Source: Aphidius gifuensis (taxonomy: Eukaryota; Arthropoda; Insecta; Hymenoptera; Braconidae). Taken from it: a DNA stretch of 64,000 bases. Location of the stretch: NCBI RefSeq assembly GCF_014905175.1, contig NC_057791.1, positions 7,822,492 through 7,886,491 on the forward strand, written 5' to 3'. Under the pieces are notes generated by a model. It was not told where the DNA came from and ran no database searches. It saw only the letters and a program-made list of their open reading frames with translations. The first letter of the stretch is position 1, and each line of letters opens with the position of its first letter. The position numbers were made by a program, and so were the translations under genes. Shown here piece by piece: positions 12,233-25,519 of this stretch.

Positions 12233-13265
12233 ATGAAGAAAAAAAAAATTCTATCGCGGCAACTGATCGCAGACACATTACAATCTCTCTATTCAATTAA
12301 ATTTAAAAATGCTGAGGAATTAATAGGGGAGCTCAGAAAGTCTAAAAATAAAAAATTTGATACTACAACTGATTTTGCTAAGTTGTGTAAGTCTGTATTG
12401 AATGCTAGTTGCGACGATACTGTAAAGCGGAATTTAGATCGATTTACAATTTTTTTTTATAAGAATGAGACTAAAATTTTAGATTCGCTCAGACAAAAAA
12501 CTGTAAATTCAAAAGTTTTTGAACCGAGTCTTCCTGAGACATCTTATGATGAAAAAAACCAAAGTGACTTATCATTTGTTCAAAGCATTGAATCGCCTAA
12601 AACGTGTAATTTTAATTCGGAGTTTTCTGATAACTCGATACATAATTCAAGCACTTCTTCAACATCCAATAGTTTCCTCAACGATTTAGTTCTTTTAATC
12701 GAAATTTTTTCATCAGACAATAGTTGTGCTTCTGTAGATCCTGAACAGCAAACCAGCCCACCTCATCAGCCCGACCTTAATAATTTAAATGCCAGTAATC
12801 TTAAATGTCAGTCAACTACTTCTAGTTTATCGGTCTCTTTACCGAAGCGGTGTTCAACACCAATTGATGATTCAAAAAGAAAAAAAACAAAAAAAAAGAA
12901 AAATAGCTTACGTCATTCCAGCCCAATTTTGGGAAACTCAATGGGTAGAAGGTTTCCGTCTCAAAGACGGCTGGACTGATGCATTTAATGATCTCCTTGA
13001 AAATGTGAAACACTTAGAAAATTGCGTTTCTATATTCGATGAGCATAAATGCTGGTGCAGTGATGGCCAATATCATAGAAGTAGTTTTTACGTTCGCGCT
13101 TCTTGTAAAAACCGAATGTGTACTGAATTTTCATTTTTTGTAAGAAGTACAATTGGAAAACCATTTAGTGATACAATAACATCGATTTATACTACTGGTA
13201 AAATTGAACATGACTCAACTGATATTAATCAGCGATTTATTAAAGACCTTCGAAAAAAAAAATAA
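12233..13265 (+). pseudogene. Unrecognised transposon-like protein, frameshifted
   Basis: An ATG at 12,233 opens a frame whose first half (about 220 residues) is basic then Ser/Thr/Asn-rich. At the poly-A stretch near 12,880-12,905 the frame must change to continue sensibly: the second frame runs to TAA at 13,263-13,265 and contains the well-ordered segment AQFWETQWVEGFRLKDGW, then cysteines in HKCWCSDGQ and RASCKNRMC. This Cys pattern resembles the zinc-binding N-terminal region of some Mutator-like or related insect transposases, and a Mutator-like relic lies at 23.9-25.5 kb, but I cannot name the family. It ends in a poly-A-encoded Lys run, consistent with truncation. An unbroken intron across the junction is possible but no good splice pair is apparent. 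Confidence 0.5.
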
Positions 13266-13670
13266 TCGCTTCTTATCATTATAGCTTTTTTTCTTAACCT
13301 TTTGATAAAATTTATAATTTACCCGTAACTTTTCTACCAAAACCCTGACCTATTGCATAAAAATTGAAACTCTTTTTTTTATTTGAAAAAATAAAACTCA
13401 AACCGAAGAAAAAAAAAACACTTGGTTCAAATCCTCTGTACCTCTCGATTTAACACCTTAAAAAATTTAAATTCACCCTCAATCATCTTATCGAAACCCG
13501 GATATATGGTATAAAAAAATTTTTTTGTTATGAAAAATATAACACAAACTCAAAAAAAAAAAAATAAAAAAACTTGCTTCAAATCCGTCTAACCTTTCCT
13601 TTAAACCTATTGATAATGTTAAGAATTTACCCCACCGTTTTAAAAAAACACGTGGTTCGTATCCCGCGGA
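13266..13670. repeat. Degenerate ~170-200-bp tandem repeat (first block)
   Basis: Imperfect units share the elements CCCTGACCTATTGCATAAAAATT, an A-rich run, CACGTGGTT..AATCC, CTTTAA.CCTT and TTATCGAAACCC. The family continues at 15,000-15,800 and 16,140-16,500, on both sides of the 13.7-14.9 kb inverted satellite. Divergence between units is high. Confidence 0.6.
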
Positions 13671-13689
13671 TTCTAGACAATTTAATTTT

Positions 13690-14930
13690 TTTTTCTATCT
13701 CAAAATCAAAATTGGAGCATGAAAATATTATGTAAATTAATGGTCGACTAATTGACAGCTAAAAAAATATCAACCCCCAACATAGCGTTTTAGAGAGGGA
13801 CAGGGGGGACGGAAATTTTAATTATTTTTTTTACTAACTTTAAAATCAAAATTGGGGCATGAAAATATTATGTAAATTCATAGTCGACTAATTAAAAGCA
13901 ATAAAAAAATTACGACCCGCAACATAGCGTTTTAGGGGTGGCCAGGGGGGACGGAAACTTAAATTATTTTTTTTACTAACTTTAAAATGAAAATTGGGAC
14001 AAAAAATTATTATATAAATTAATATTAAACTGGTAACAAGCTGAAAAAAAAAATATCAACTCTCAATGTAGCGTTCTACGGGGGTAGCGTTAAGCTTCAA
14101 TCCCCTAAACGACCCCCTAAAACGCTATGTTGGGGGTTGATATTTTTTTTTCAACTTTTAAATAGTTGACGTTTAATTTACATCATATTTTTATGCCCCA
14201 ATTTTGATTTCAAAATAGAAAAAAAAATTAAATTGTCTGATATCCGCGTTTACTAATGCAGCGTTTTTTAGCTTTTTATTAGTTGACTTTCAATTTAGAT
14301 AATATTTTCATGCCCCAAATTTCATTTCAAATTTAGTAAAAAAAATAATTAAAGTTTCCGTCCCCCCTGCCCCCCCCCCCTAAAACGCTATGTTGTGGGT
14401 TGGTATTTTTTTTTTAGCTTTTAATTAGTTAAATCTTAATTTAGAAAATATTTTCATGCCCCAATTTTGATGTTAAGTCAGAAAAAAAAATTAAATTGCC
14501 TAGAATCCGCGTTATCACCCCTTTTCACCCCTTAAAACGCTATGTTAAGGGTCGTAATTTTTTTTTTAGTTTTTTATTAGTTGACTTTCAATTAAGATAA
14601 TATTTTCATGCCCCAATTTTTATTTTGAAGTTCGTAAAAAAAATTATTAAAGTTTCTGCCCCCCCTGGCCTCCCCTAAAACGCTATGTTGGGGGTTGATA
14701 TTTTTTTTTAAACATTTAATTAGTTGACTTTTAAATGAGAAAATATTTTCATGCCTCAATTTTTTTTTTTAAATTAGTAAAAAAAATAATCAAAGTTTCC
14801 GTCCATCTGGCCCCGTCTAAAGCGCTATGTTGTGGGTTGATATTTTTTTTTTTAGCTTTTAATTAGTTGACTTTTAATTCAGATAATATTGAACAGGCCC
14901 AATTTTGTTAAATAACAAAAAAAAATAAAA
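13690..14930. repeat. ~145-bp satellite with an internal orientation switch
   Basis: Units containing AACATAGCGTTTTAGGGG, a C/G-rich tract and AAAATTGGGGCATGAAAATA recur about every 145 bp. Units near 13,782, 13,920 and 14,066 read in one direction; those near 14,116, 14,256, 14,381, 14,533, 14,677 and 14,818 read in the other (CCCCTAAAACGCTATGTT). The switch point is near 14,090-14,105, forming a large palindrome flanked by tandem copies. Confidence 0.8.
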
Positions 14931-14999
14931 TAAAATAAGCGCGGGGCACCCGACACACCATATGTTTTCAGGTCGAATTTACGTTCAGCGGCCAGAGTG

Positions 15000-16540
15000 A
15001 CGGCCAGCTTCAGCGTCACCCTTTGAACCATTTGAAAAAATTCATAATCCATATATCCTCAATTATCAAATCAAAACCCTGACCTATTTTATAAAAATTA
15101 TCCTCTTTTCCTTAAAAAAATAAAACTATAAAAAAAAAAATAATTAAAAATCACGTAGTCCAAATTTCCCTTAACTCTTCCTTTTAATTCCTCGAAATAG
15201 AATTTAGAAATTACCCTTAAATATTCTTCCAAAACCCTGAGCTATTGCACAAAAATTACAACTTCTCTTTTTTTTATTCGAAATGATGAACTTAAACGAA
15301 AAAAAATAAAATAAAAACACGTGGTTTGAATCCGCTCGACTTTTCTGTTTAACTCCTTGAAAAAATTTATGATTCATCCTTGACTATCTTATTGAAATCG
15401 TGGTCAATTTTTAAAAATTAAAAGTACTTTTTTATTTTCTTGACAAAATATAACTTAAACAAAAAAAAAATCAAAACCACATGCTTTTAATTCCCCATTT
15501 ACCCCTTTTAACGATATGTATGTATAACTCGTTCTCACCTATCATCTCAAAATCTTGATCGATTTTATAAAAATTGATATTCTTTTTTTTCTTTAATAAA
15601 ATGAAACGAAAAAAAAAAAAAAAAAATTTAAACCTTGAAGAAACAACAACTTGAAAAAACAAAACTTGAACTAAAAAAATAACTTGCTTCTAATTCTTCT
15701 ATTTTTCTTAACCTCTTGATAAAATTCTGAATTTACCTCTAATTTTTCTGCCAAAACTTTGAGCTATTACAAGAAAATTGGAATTTCTCTTCTTTTTGAA
15801 TTGAAAAAATTGAATAGGTTCAACTACAAATTCTAATTTTTTTACTACAAATTGTAGCAGGTCTCCTTGCATCAAATAGACATTTTTATTTTGATTTTAA
15901 ACAATAAATAAAAAAGTTAATTCATATTTATTATCTGATATATTGATAAACAATTGCGTAACTTTTTTGTTTATTGCCAAAAATGAAAATTGTAATATTT
16001 TTTCAATGCAGAAAGACTTACTGCAATTTGAAGAGAAAAAATTAAAATTTGTAGTTTTTACGAAAAATAAACTTGTTTTATAAATACCTTGATGAACAAA
16101 TTAATTTGCCGAGAAAGCCCTACATTAATTTTCTACGTTGCAGTTGTGTTACGCTATTTTATAAAAATTAATATTTCTTTTTTTCTCAAAAAAATAAAAC
16201 TCAAACAAAAAAAAACATAAAACCACGTAAATTAAACTGCCCCCCCCCAACCACCTCTTTTAATGCTTCAAAGAAATTTAGAATTTACCTTCAATTTTCC
16301 TACCAAAACGCTGAACTATTGCATAAAAATCAAAACTCCTCATTTTTTTCTTAAAACAAAAAAAAAAAAAAAAAAGAAATCACGTAGTTTGTATCCCCTC
16401 AGCCTCCTTGTTTAATTCCTTCAAAAATTTTAAATTGACCCTCAATCATCTTATCGAAACCCTGACCTATGTCATACAAATTAAAACTTTTTTTAAATTA
16501 AAACTCAAAAAAATAAAATAAAATAAAATAAAAGAATTTG
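15000..16540. repeat. Degenerate tandem repeat, second and third blocks
   Basis: Continuation of the family at 13.3-13.7 kb: repeated CCCTGACCTATT/GAGCTATTGC, AAAATTAAAACTC, CACGTAGTT..AATCCC and TTTAATTCCTT..AAAAATTT elements near 15,060, 15,235, 15,330, 15,560, 15,755, 16,150, 16,310 and 16,460. Between 15,820 and 16,130 a piece related to 2.69-2.89 kb interrupts it. No gene. Confidence 0.55.
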
Positions 16541-16909
16541 ACATCGGCTTAATTCGGCAAAATTGACGAAGTCAAATTAAGTAAAGCCTTAAGAAAATCA
16601 CGTTGCTTTTTTTACTTTATCTCGTTCTGCCCTGTGAATTTCACTCGAATATAGAAACTAAAATAAATCCTGAGAGTTTCATAAGGCAACACGTAGTACA
16701 TCAAGGGATGCCACTTGATTTTCTCGGGTTATCGTTAGTTTTTTGAAACATATTCATTGGAAAAAACGAGGGTGCAGAATATCACTATAAAGCTCAGAAA
16801 ATCTCAGGGTTTGACTTAAATTTTCTGAGTACGTAATAGTGAAATGCACATTGTATGTCACCGATTCCGGTGACTATGTGTTGCTCTCAGAAAATCAGAG
16901 GGGAATTCT

Positions 16910-18425
16910 CTCCGTGTATTTGTAACCATGACATGTAATCCAAATTGGCGTGAAATTCAAGATAATTTATTACCTGGACAAACAGCATTGGCTAGACCAG
17001 ATATTGTTTTTAACATAAAAAAAATAAACTAATGGATACTATTGAAAACAAAAAATTATTCGGTGAAATTCTGTCATATGTATACGTAGTTGAGTATCAA
17101 AAGCGTGGTTCGACCCACGTTCACTTATTAATAACACTAAAACAAAATTATAAAATTACTTCTTCTGCTGTAGTTAACAAATATATTTCTGCTGAAATCC
17201 CCAGTAAAACTGATGACTTCACGAGAAACATGATACATAGTCCATGTGGAGATTGGTGCAAAGATAATAATAATAAATGTTCAAAACACTTTCCCAAAGC
17301 ATTCCAAGATGAAACAATAATGGATGAAAATGGATATCCTACTTACCGCCGCAGAAATGCTGGAGTTTTTGATCGTTTACAGGGAGGAACCGCTGATAAT
17401 CAATATGTTGTTCTTTATAATGCTGTATTATTAAAATTATTTAATAGTCACATCAATACAGAAATAGTATCAACTATCCAATCTGTTAAATATTTGTACA
17501 AGTATATATATAAAGGACATGATGCTGCAGCTATCGAAGTGACGAATGGCAATGAAAGCTCTATGAACCATGATGAAATACACAATTTTATAGAAACTCG
17601 ATACGTAGGTCCAGTTGAAGCATGTGATCGATCTTTACAAAAAAAAAGTCATTCGATTATACGTTTGCCTATACATTTACCTAACCAACAAATGGTCATG
17701 ATAAGTGACGAAGCTACAGATGACTCTATTAGATCAGCGTTAGAAAAAAATACTATGCTGATTGAATATTTTGCATTGAATCAACGTGATACAGAAGCGG
17801 AAAAATTCACATATGCAGAAATTCCATCATATTACGTGTTTAAAAAGTCTTCTAATGCTGTCAATAAATCATGGGAAGAACGCAAACAAGATCGCAAGGT
17901 TATAGGAAGAATGTACTCTATAAGTCCCCATCAAATCGAATTATTTCATCTTCGGTTATTATTGCTAACAGTTAAAAGAGCTGAGAGTTTTGAAGATATA
18001 CGAACAGTTGATGGAAAAACATATGGTACTTTCCATGGTGCATGCTGAGCACTTGGCCTCATTGAAGACGATTCAGAATGGGAACGTGCATTGACAGAAG
18101 GAGAAGTCTGGATGATGCCCCGAAAACTAAGATATTTATTTGCAAGTATTTTAGTTCACTGTCAGAACTGCCCAAAGAACCAAGAGAACTGTGGGAAAAA
18201 TTTAAAGATGCCATGTCACAAGATTTTCGTAGGAATTATTGTGATTCTGAATCATTTAGTAAAACATATCATGACATAAATGCTTTACTGTGCAATGATC
18301 CACATGGGCTAAGTGATTTTCCATCGATGCCACCATTAATTGAATTTGAGATTTATAATAATAATAATAATGATCAAAATATCGAAGAAATACAACCACG
18401 TCACCTCGAAAGTGGTCAAAATTAA
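16910..18425 (+). pseudogene. Helitron Rep (Helitron_like_N) domain, broken
   Basis: The protein is the replication-initiator (HUH nuclease) part of a Helitron RepHel. It is legible across three frames. It starts within VTMTCNPNW at 16,922-16,945, the conserved box before the catalytic region; the frame shifts in the A-run at 17,016-17,024. The main stretch from 17,032 has EYQKRGSTHVHLLI, the HUH-type two-histidine metal motif, then CGDWCKDN, CSKHFPK and GYPTYRRR, all usual in this family. A TGA at 18,046 replaces the expected codon inside HGACxALGLIEDD, and the same frame continues to about 18,160, where a further shift leads to SELPKEPRELWEKF and a stop at 18,423. The 5' end is truncated and the helicase half is missing, so this is a dead fragment. 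Confidence 0.9.
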
Positions 18426-18429
18426 TATA

Positions 18430-18883
18430 TAAAATGAAACTTATTCACTTTTTACTTGCCGAGCAGGGTGTTATACACCAACGTGACATACATAATGATG
18501 CGCTGTAGTAGTGCTAGTATACAAAAAAATACAGTGTCTCCCGATTTTCATTTTGCTTCCTGGAATAGTGTAGGTGCCTATCTGTTTACACACACACTAT
18601 GATTTTTAAGGCAAAAGCGTAACAAAATTTTTAAAGAGGGGCCACAATATAAACGTAGTGGTATACGAGTCCTCCAAGCGTAAATAATAGTACCCTTGTA
18701 AGCAACTTTAATTTGGCTGATGTTAAAAAAATCACCAGCTGGTGGCACTTTTCAAGACATGAAATTGAAGTCAGGGATTTATTATTTTGACTGTATTGAT
18801 ACTCGTGTTGAAGTTTGTCAATTTTTTTTATGCCAATTCTTACAAATAGTTAACAAAAATTTGCTACATTACAAAAAAGATTA
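18430..18883. other. Non-coding interval between two transposon relics
   Basis: I see no gene. AACACACACAC and a few short repeats are present; the sequence is slightly less AT-rich than its surroundings and may be the remnant of another element. Confidence 0.35.
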
Positions 18884-20160
18884 TTGAATAATGAACCATT
18901 AGATGAGAATCGAGGTAATCACTCACATTACAATTTAAAATTAAAAGATGAAGTAAAAACATTAATTGAAAATCATTGCTTATCACTACCACATTCTCAT
19001 TCTCATTATGCTTTAGAAAAATGTAAATTATTAACTTTTGATCATCCGGATTTTATTAACAAATTTATACAAATTGTTCATCGATTACTATGCATCAATA
19101 ACTGGTAATGAAACTATTCCTCTCACAGAAACAATTTACGTGAAATATTTCAATCATAATTTAAATTTTACGATCATAAAACCGCGTACAGATATTTGTA
19201 ATTTCTGTTACGAAAATGAAAATAATTCAACACCAAATGATGAATTATAACAACATAAAAAAAAAGTTCAACTGCATAGAGAATTAAAAGATAAAATAAT
19301 ACAAGAAGAAAATACTCTGAGCATGGAATTTGATTTTGGTCAAAATTTGCCTTTGCCGAAAATTCCAGTTTCAGAACAGTTTTACAGACGACTTCTTTGG
19401 CTTCATGTTTTTAATATTAATGTCTTTAATAATAATAAAAATAGTTATATGTACCTTTTTTTAGAAGGTAATTTTAAAAAAGGGGCAAATACTGTATGAA
19501 ATTTTTTATACGATACAATACACAAAGAATTAAATTTAAATTATTATAATAAAATATATTTATTATCAGATGGCTGTGGTGGTCAAAACAAAAATCATGT
19601 AGTATTGTCATTTCTTTTACTATTGGCACAAAACTCGAGATTGAGATAACCCATTTATATCCAGTTCGCGGACACTCATACTGTTGCTGTGATAGGAATT
19701 TTGGTATGTATGGACAAAAAAAAAAAAAAACAGAAAAAATAGAAACAGATGATGATTATATAAATATTATAAAAAACTCAAGAAATCCATCATTTTTAAT
19801 TATTAAAGATGAAGATATAATCATCAGAGATTATGAAAAAATTATTCCAGACAAACTAAAATTACCAAAATCAGAAATTCATATCAGAGATGCCAGTAAA
19901 ATAAAATACTTTGCCAATGGACAAGTTGAGACATATGGAGAAAATGAAACTCCAGAGACATTTAATATTTATGATGAAACAATAACTAACCAGTTGAAAT
20001 TAATAAAAAAAAATTAAATGATGTGAAAAGCTTACTAAAATATTTGTCAAATGAAGGAGAAGAATTTGTCAATGATTATTTTTCTAAAATAACACTCAAA
20101 GATACAAAGAAGCCTGAAGATTTATTGAAAGAAAAAAAAATAGAGAAAGAGAAAAAATAA
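18884..20160 (+). pseudogene. DDE-like transposase of the 'DGCGGQNKN' family, broken
   Basis: A chain of frames gives a consistent protein. 18,893-19,250 carries HSHYALEKC, then ETIYVKYF and CNFCYENE. After a TAA at 19,248 the frame goes on with LPLPKIPVSEQFYRR and YMYLFLEG, a stop at about 19,498, and SDGCGGQNKNHVVLSF at 19,567-19,615, a motif found in a widespread group of animal transposase-like proteins where the Asp is a likely catalytic residue. Another frame gives HLYPVRGHSYCCCDRNFG, joins the stretch from 19,706 and, after an A-run shift near 20,010, a Lys/Glu-rich C-terminus ending at TAA 20,158-20,160. At least four breaks show it is inactive. The superfamily name is uncertain. Confidence 0.7.
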
Positions 20161-20408
20161 TAATAATAATTAACTGGTTTTAAATATTAATATTGTTTTT
20201 AAAATATATATTAAAATGTAATTTAATTGATGTTTTGATGTTTGATATTTGAATCGTTTCATTTGTCGATTAAACTAAAATTTTTTAACGAATATGCTCC
20301 GTGTATTTATTTTATTTAGATAGACTAAAAGCAGAACCAGTTATGTTTTTTTATTAATTTCCAGCGTTATTTGGATTCAATTTATGTACATATACGTATT
20401 TTATATAT

Positions 20409-20884
20409 AGGGGAAAGCGGAGCAAAATGGAACGGCCGGGGAAAATGGAACACCCAAAAAAATATTTTGACTTACATTTTTTTTCATTTTTTCGTCACTC
20501 TTTGATTAAAAAAGCCGGAAAAAAATAGATGCGATAAAAAAAAAAATTTTTAGAAAATTTTTTGAGCATTTTTTTTAAGAACAAAGAAAATTATTTTTCA
20601 TATGTTTTTTTTTGTTCATCGAGAAAAATGGTGATAAATTAATTTAAAAGCAATTGTTCGTAATTATAAATGAGGAGAAATAAAAAAAAATTAATTTTTG
20701 TGATTAATATCACATGTTATTAAACAATGATAAATAAATTTATAATAATAATTTTTTTTCTTAATTTTTAAAATTATTTATGTTTTTTTTATTAATAAGT
20801 GAGAAAAACTAATCGGAAAATACTATTGTCACACATCAATTTATATTTTTTCCTTAAGTGTTCCATTTTGCCCCGCTGTCCCCT
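20409..20884. mobile_element. ~476-bp MITE with GGGGAAAGCGG... terminal inverted repeats
   Basis: The left end reads AGGGGAAAGCGGAGCAAAA and the right end, inverted, AGGGGACAGCGGGGCAAAA, each followed by TGGAAC. TA dinucleotides border both ends, compatible with a TA target duplication (Tc1/mariner-like or similar). The interior is AT-rich and non-coding. A second internal GGGGAAAATGGAACACC lies near 20,437. Confidence 0.75.
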
Positions 20885-21876
20885 ATCTATATATTCAAGT
20901 TTTGAAAAGGTTATTCCTATAATTTGCCATGGTTATTTTTAGTACATATCTATATATAGTAAGTATTTATTCGTTTAATAATATGATTAATAATAAATTA
21001 ATTATAAATATAAATACTTGAAAAATTATAAATTTTACTGACAAAAATACTTTAAAAATGGTATATATATTTGCATGCGCGCGAGATTAATATTTACGGT
21101 GACTTGAGACGGCGCATACGTTTGCTACGGGGGCAGCGGCAGCTCATGATTTATTAATTAATTGATAACTTTGTCAGATATTGATAAAAAAAATTTGTAA
21201 TTTGGGAAAAACTTCTTGATATATCAATAAACGATATTGCTACTGACAAATTTCTTAGATCGAAAATTTTCTCGATACTTTATTATTTCAAAGATCAAGG
21301 TACTATTTTTCTTCGTGCATTACATAATAAATTAATAAAATACAACAATACGGGTAAATAATTTTTTTTATACTACTTTTATCATTGCTAGACTATAACA
21401 AGACTACATTCCAAATTTTAAGTCGATTCATTAATAATTGAAAAAGTTATGACGAGTTAAACCTGAAAAAATAATGTTTTTTTCGTAAAATAAAATTATT
21501 GAATTTAATTTTTTAATGCATTAAACAATAATAATTGAATACAGTTTATTTGAAAAAAAAAATAGCATTTTTTATTCTTTAGATACTGGCAATTTTTTTT
21601 TTTTAATCATTTTGAAATTTTCCCATATTGAACGCGAGCAACGTTGCATTTGATGTAGATTCGAGTGCTCAACGTGTTATAGAATCCGGACCATCAATTT
21701 TAATAAATAAATTGTCGATGATAAGTTTTATTTTGTTGTAAAATAAAATATCACGAGCACATTGGCGCCCTACGCGCGCCTGTATCTATACCTTCTAAAA
21801 GGTTCATTGTTCATTGATTTTATAAACACAAGTATTATCATAAAAAAAAAAAAGAATAAATAAATTGACGAAAAAT

Positions 21877-22630
21877 TTTTTTAATTTATTTATTTACACA
21901 TAAATCACACATAATTCACACGTAATTTTTAGTCTAATAACATCAAGATTGAATGTTTACTGAAAAAGTTGTGCTACCTTAATAGGTCAATTTTAAAAAA
22001 AAATATAAAAAATATTTGAAAAAATTTTGTTTTTGAATTATTTCTTTACACATAAAAAACACATAATTCGAACGAAATTTTGAGCCCAATTGCATCAAGA
22101 TCTAATAATTAATAAAAAAGTTGTGCTAGCTTAATATGTCAATTAAAAAAAAATATAAAAAATATTTTAAAAAATTTTCTTTCAAATTTATTTCTTCACA
22201 CATAAAAAACACATAATTCGCACAAAATTTCAAGCCCAATTGCATCAAGATCTAATAATTACAAAAAAAGTTGTGCTAGCTTAATATGTCAATTTTAAAA
22301 AAAAATATAAAAAATATTTTTAAAAATTTTCTTTCAAATTTATTTTTTCACACATAAAAAACACATAATTCGCACAAAATTTTAAGCCCAATTGCATCGA
22401 GATCCGATGATTATTAAAAAAGTTGTGCTAGCTTAATATGTCAATTCTAAAAAAAAATATAAAAAATATTTAAAAAAATTTTCTTTCAAATTTATTTCTT
22501 CACACATAAAAAACACATAATTCGCACGAAATTTCAAGCCCAATTGCATCAAGATCTAATAATTAATAAAAAAGTTGTGCTAGCTTAATATGTCAATTTA
22601 AAAAAAAAAAATATAAAAAATATCAAAAAA
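21877..22630. repeat. 152-bp tandem repeat, five copies
   Basis: The landmark GTTGTGCTAGCTTAATATG starts at 21,968, 22,120, 22,270, 22,422 and 22,574, i.e. every 150-152 bp. Each unit also has CACACATAAAAAACACATAA and AAGCCCAATTGCATC. The first copy is the most divergent (GTGCTACC). This is a satellite-like array with no coding capacity; the last unit ends near 22,630. Confidence 0.9.
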
Positions 22631-22639
22631 AATTTTGTT

Positions 22640-23930
22640 TACTCGCTTTTTTTTGTTGTTTTTTCGTTGCTAACGAAATAAATAAAAAAATAATAGAAAA
22701 AGGCAAACAGAAAGAATTTTGTATGAGAGTAAGTGAGAAAAAAACAATGACCAATCAAATGTCCGGAAGACCGATGATGTTTGTCCTTTTTATATTAGGA
22801 TTATAATTTATTTCGTTCATCATTACTAGCGCCCTCGCCAGCCGCCTCAGTTGTTTCTATATGCTCTATGCCAATTCCAATGACATGTCATCATGTGGTG
22901 TTATTAACAAAAAAAAAAAAACAATGAAATTTTTAATTAGAGAAAAAATTAATTTACAAACAATATTTGACGATGCCTAATAGAATGCTTGAGCCCAAAT
23001 TTATTTAAACCAATGAATGCAGGTTTCGTACTTCAACAATGATTAAATAATAAAATCTGTTTACTCCAAAATTTTAATTAACAATACTTTGTTATTATTA
23101 ATTATGTACAAATCTTGATTTCATTCTTACAGGTTCGCGTGCCCTATTTATATTAAAAATAAATCTATCTATTTTTTTTTTGTGTTTGGATGTTGTTTTT
23201 CTTTCAATTTTTCGTTATTTTTTTATTTATAACACATTAATTACTCTTTTAATTATAACAATTCAATTAAATATTAGTAAATCATTTGAAGGTTATGGGC
23301 ATTGATATTTTTTGACAGATATAAAATGTTGTTATAATCACATATGTTATTATGTCAACACACACATACATATGTATAGGCAATTAGCGCCTCCTATATC
23401 AATTTATACGACATGCACGTGATCAATCTGATACCCCAATCAGATTCCAGTAATTTCAAGAATGAGGCGCTAAGTTTAAAAAATAAAGCGCCAAGTTCAA
23501 AATTGAATGCGCACGCAAACAACGCCGCCATGACACCAATGCTTTTTTTATTATAGGATTTCCTAAAATTCCCGGAACTCAAGCTACGAAGCATAGGACA
23601 AAGCGGATACGGCGACCCTCATTCAAGATCTCCCATCGGTTTGATTTTTACGTTTTTTAAAATATTTCATCTGCGATTTCCCCTTTAATCCTTCAATCTA
23701 CGCGAATAATTATGGATACTCAAAATTTAGATCATTTAATTCTCTAGATTTTTCACTTAAACTAAAAAACTAACCTTTTTTATTTTTTTCCCCCCCAAAA
23801 AATTTTCCGCGATTTTTCCCCACGACCAATCGATTTCCCACCCTCAAATACACCCCCATGAATTTTTTGAACACTTCGAACGAAAGTAGTAAAATTTGAG
23901 TTTAGGAGACTCGACTAGATAGATAAACAA
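22640..23930. other. Non-coding interval
   Basis: No gene recognised. Near 23,470-23,500 the words AGGCGCTAAGTTTAAAA and AGCGCCAAGTTCAAAATT form a short imperfect direct repeat. The rest is AT-rich with no supportable feature. Confidence 0.35.
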
Positions 23931-25515
23931 AATTTACAAAAAATTGCTAGTCAATACAATACAGAAAAACGATTAGACAAAGATTTGATAACTGCTTTAC
24001 ATAAATTAAAAAAATTATATGTTCAATCTTGGCCTCAATAATGCACCTGGATTCATTCGAGACATTGGATATCATCCATTTTTTATTATTTTGTTTACCG
24101 AAGCACAATTAAAATTTTTTTAACATTGCCTTTGGTTGAACGACTGCTCAATTTAGACGCAACAGGTATAACTGAATGTTCTGAATGGATAAGCAAACAC
24201 GTATACCATTATCGACTAGTTTTACCAGGCTCAAAAAATGTGAGTGCATTATCGATTTCAGAATTTATTTCATCAAGTCATACAACACCTGCACTTATTT
24301 TTTTCCTCAATCAGTTTATATATGTATTAAGAAAAAAAACGACAGATTAGTGCGTTGTAACTAAAGTTGAAACTGAGTTCAGTCCGCCACTTTTATATGC
24401 TACTAGTATTGTAATGAATAGAGTTACACTTTCAAAGTATTTACAAGACCCGTGGGAAGAACTGACTGGCCAGGTACGACAGCAAGAAATCACGATCCAG
24501 CATATATGTTTTTCGCATTTGGTGAAACTTTTGTAAAGTCATATTAATGATTTTTATCCAAGCAATAAAATTGAAGCAACTTTGAAAGATAAAAAAAAAG
24601 AAAAATTTTAAAGTCATTATAGGACGTACTGTCAATTCATTAATCTATTCTGAAAACTTGACTGAAGCATCAACAATTGCTGAGCATATAATAATTGTTT
24701 TTGGACTTTCGCATAAAACAAACGATTACTCAGAAAGTTTGAAATATTTAAACAAAACAGATCTACTTTGGTTGATTTAAATGATTTTGAAAGCTCTGAC
24801 AACAGAGAACAAGGTTATGAATATTTTGCACATAGTAATTTTAATGATAATGACGATATCCGTGTGAGAAAAGAATCACCTTTTTTTTTTTAATTTAATA
24901 ATATTTGTCAGAACTTTGTTAAAGATTTATTTGTTACAAATATCGTAAACGAATATTATTCGATGAATTTTATTTCTTATCTACTTGAGTTTATTTTACC
25001 ATATTATTGTTTGTGGTCGTCTGTGGTTATCAAGCGCTCAAGAATAAGACGTGATTCAAATGCTTTAAATGAAAACAATTGAAACTTGTTGAAAAATAAT
25101 ATAATTGATTCTAAATATAAAAAATCTGTGCAAAGTTATATAATGGAGATTGAACCGTTTATTAAACCTGATATTGACCGTCGCAAGATGGAATTGAAAC
25201 CCACAAGATTTAAACCATGAAAAGTCAAAGAAGACAACAAATCGGATTATTCCAAAGAAGAAGTATGGAAACCCAATAGATATGTTGAAGGGCCTAAAGC
25301 TGTTAAAATGTAGGTATCCAAACAGACCCAAGCGATGAAATTAATCTTGAGATAGATAATCAGGAAGTTAGTTATAAAATGTCTGAAAAAATAGAACAAG
25401 ATTTAATAGTAAGTATGAATCAAGAAAAAATTGATGAAAATATAGAAATGGATTCAGAAAATTATGAATTATTGGATTTTATAAAAATATCAGAGAGAGA
25501 TAATCTTGAATATCA
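23930..25515 (+). pseudogene. Mutator-like transposase relic
   Basis: Fragments in all three forward frames line up in the order of a MULE-type transposase common in insects: RDIGYHPFFIILFTEAQ near 24,055; LLNLDATGI at 24,147-24,173, where the Asp of LDATG is the usual first catalytic residue; VSALSISEFISSSHTT near 24,240; ATSIVMNRVTL near 24,405; and RIRRDSNALNENN near 25,040, equal to the 'RDSNA.VE' box that precedes the C-terminus. A C-terminal acidic stretch continues to about 25,515. I count at least seven stops or shifts, so it is long dead. It could be the 3' part of the same family as 12.2-13.3 kb. Confidence 0.6.
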
Positions 25516-25519
25516 ATCA

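Noticed and set aside
13690..22630. CRISPR array among the tandem repeats
   Set aside because: Units are contiguous satellites without unique spacers and the sequence is eukaryotic.
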